This document shows positions 63,239 to 64,000 of a stretch of 64,000 bases of DNA, one piece after another. The position numbers and the translations under genes are program-made. The first letter of the stretch is position 1. Every line of letters begins with the position of its first letter. Under the pieces are notes generated by a model that saw only the letters and a program-made list of their open reading frames with translations, was not told the origin of the DNA and searched no databases. The stretch spans positions 1-64,000 of the forward strand of contig CAJTLG010000010.1 of NCBI GenBank assembly GCA_910577395.1, written 5' to 3'. This DNA comes from an uncultured Vampirovibrio sp. (GTDB taxonomy: Bacteria; Cyanobacteriota; Vampirovibrionia; Gastranaerophilales; Gastranaerophilaceae).

Positions 63239-64000
63239 TTACACAGCACAGGCAGATTTCGCTTTGGCCACGCATTCGATTAAAGTTTTAGCTACCGTTT
63301 TTTGTTCTTCTTCTGTAATTTCTGCAAACATCGGAAGTGATAATACCATTGTTGTATCTTTTTCAGTATGCGGTAGTAGACCTTCTTTTAAGTTTAAGTG
63401 TGCGTGTACTTTTTGCAAATGCAAGGGCACAGGGTAATAAATCATAGCACCAATGCCTGCTTCCTGAAGTAATTTATGCACTTCATCCCTGTTTGGCACC
63501 TTAACTGTGTATTGGTGGTATACAGCATAAATATCTTCAATTTCTTTTGGTGTTTCAATATCATTGCAGCCTTCAAATAATTTATTATAAAGTGCCGCAT
63601 GTTCTCTTCTTTTTTTATTCCAATCGCCGATATAGTTCAATTTTACTCTTAAAATTGCAGCTTGTATTTCATCAAGCCTTGAATTTACACCAATTTCATC
63701 ATGGTAATATCTAATGGCGCCGCCATGGTTTCTGAGGGCTACCATTCTGTTCTTAAGAACTTCCGAATTTGTAACGGCAAGACCGCCATCACCCATTGTA
63801 CCAAGGTTTTTGGTAGGATAAAAACTAAAACATCCTATATCGCCAAAACTTCCCACTTTTTGCCCCTTAAATTCAGCACCTATTGCCTGGCAACAATCTT
63901 CAATAACATATAAATTATGTTTTTTAGCTATTGCCATAATTTTATCCATTTCGGCTGGTTGCCCATATAGGTGAACAGGCAAAATAGCTTTGGTTTTCGG
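63239..64000 (-). CDS. DegT/DnrJ/EryC1/StrS-family sugar aminotransferase (partial)
   Basis: A PLP-dependent aminotransferase of nucleotide-sugar metabolism; its 5' end lies beyond the window and the frame is open to base 64000. Seen are PVHLYGQPAEMDKI, VIEDCCQAIGAEFKG, the PLP-lysine region FSFYPTKNLGTMGDGG, RNHGGAIRYYHDEIGVNSRLDE and YYPVPLHLQ. It probably makes an amino sugar for LPS O-antigen or capsule; the exact substrate is unresolved. Confidence 0.92.
   Translation of the reverse strand, partial: PKTKAILPVHLYGQPAEMDKIMAIAKKHNLYVIEDCCQAIGAEFKGQKVGSFGDIGCFSFYPTKNLGTMGDGGLAVTNSEVLKNRMVALRNHGGAIRYYHDEIGVNSRLDEIQAAILRVKLNYIGDWNKKRREHAALYNKLFEGCNDIETPKEIEDIYAVYHQYTVKVPNRDEVHKLLQEAGIGAMIYYPVPLHLQKVHAHLNLKEGLLPHTEKDTTMVLSLPMFAEITEEEQKTVAKTLIECVAKAKSACAV

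Overview
The window looks like chromosomal DNA of an AT-rich, anaerobic, Gram-negative-type bacterium. My best guess is a non-photosynthetic cyanobacterial relative (Vampirovibrionia/Melainabacteria, Gastranaerophilales-like). The basis is a lipid A gene set (lpxD, lpxC, fabZ, lpxA, heptose adenylyltransferase) together with an S-layer-homology envelope protein, SepF cell division, SMC-ScpAB, rubrerythrin and a 2-hydroxyacyl-CoA dehydratase activator. No photosynthesis genes, rRNA, CRISPR array, integrase or transposase is visible. The taxonomic call is inference from gene content.

Layout. 1-1000: end of a glycine-rich protein, a gene remnant, a strong terminator, then a promoter driving an RNA whose first bases resemble tmRNA, followed by a GC-rich hairpin island. 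1-9 kb: aroF, rsmE-cca, a surface-polysaccharide-type cluster (small YLDPGTGS protein, methyltransferase, sulfatase-like membrane enzyme), a TRIC-type channel and ogt. 9-15 kb: tRNA-Leu(UAG) with decayed tandem copies, then rpsO, a PurD-like ATP-grasp gene, yidD and dnaE. 14.7-26 kb: a broken kinase-like gene, a SWIM/SNF2 helicase, acpS, a sugar porter, a DUF475/TerC protein, an intact kinase-like protein, a decayed acetyltransferase, an HxlR regulator with an NTF2-like gene, and tRNA-Leu(GAG) with an upstream repeat. 26-33 kb: acpP-fabF, an SLH protein, yggS-sepF, an ADP-ribosyltransferase-like protein and pdxJ. 33-43 kb: a zinc-ribbon/ATPase/TPR giant, an acyltransferase, a ROK kinase, mfd and a parvulin lipoprotein with an EF-hand loop. 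43.6-50 kb: the lipid A operon running into an M29 aminopeptidase, a polyprenyl synthase and lepB. 50-55 kb: smc-scpA-scpB and ferredoxin. 55-64 kb: a large membrane/coiled-coil protein, a second VirB10-like envelope protein, a HIT protein, 5-formyl-THF cyclo-ligase, a CHAP hydrolase, rubrerythrin, a dehydratase activator, an amber-interrupted gene and a DegT/StrS aminotransferase.

The core genes are ordinary. The most unusual material is an accessory set of effector-like proteins without Sec signal peptides: kinase-like, ADP-ribosyltransferase-like, CHAP and one of unknown function. Four of them share F-[KRS]-G near the N-terminus, and several accessory genes are broken or split at homopolymers or in-frame TAG codons. 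Two envelope proteins share a VirB10/TrbI-like barrel with an inserted glycine-zipper hairpin. Whether these belong to one secretion system cannot be shown from this window. Several genes also appear to be transcribed as leaderless mRNAs.
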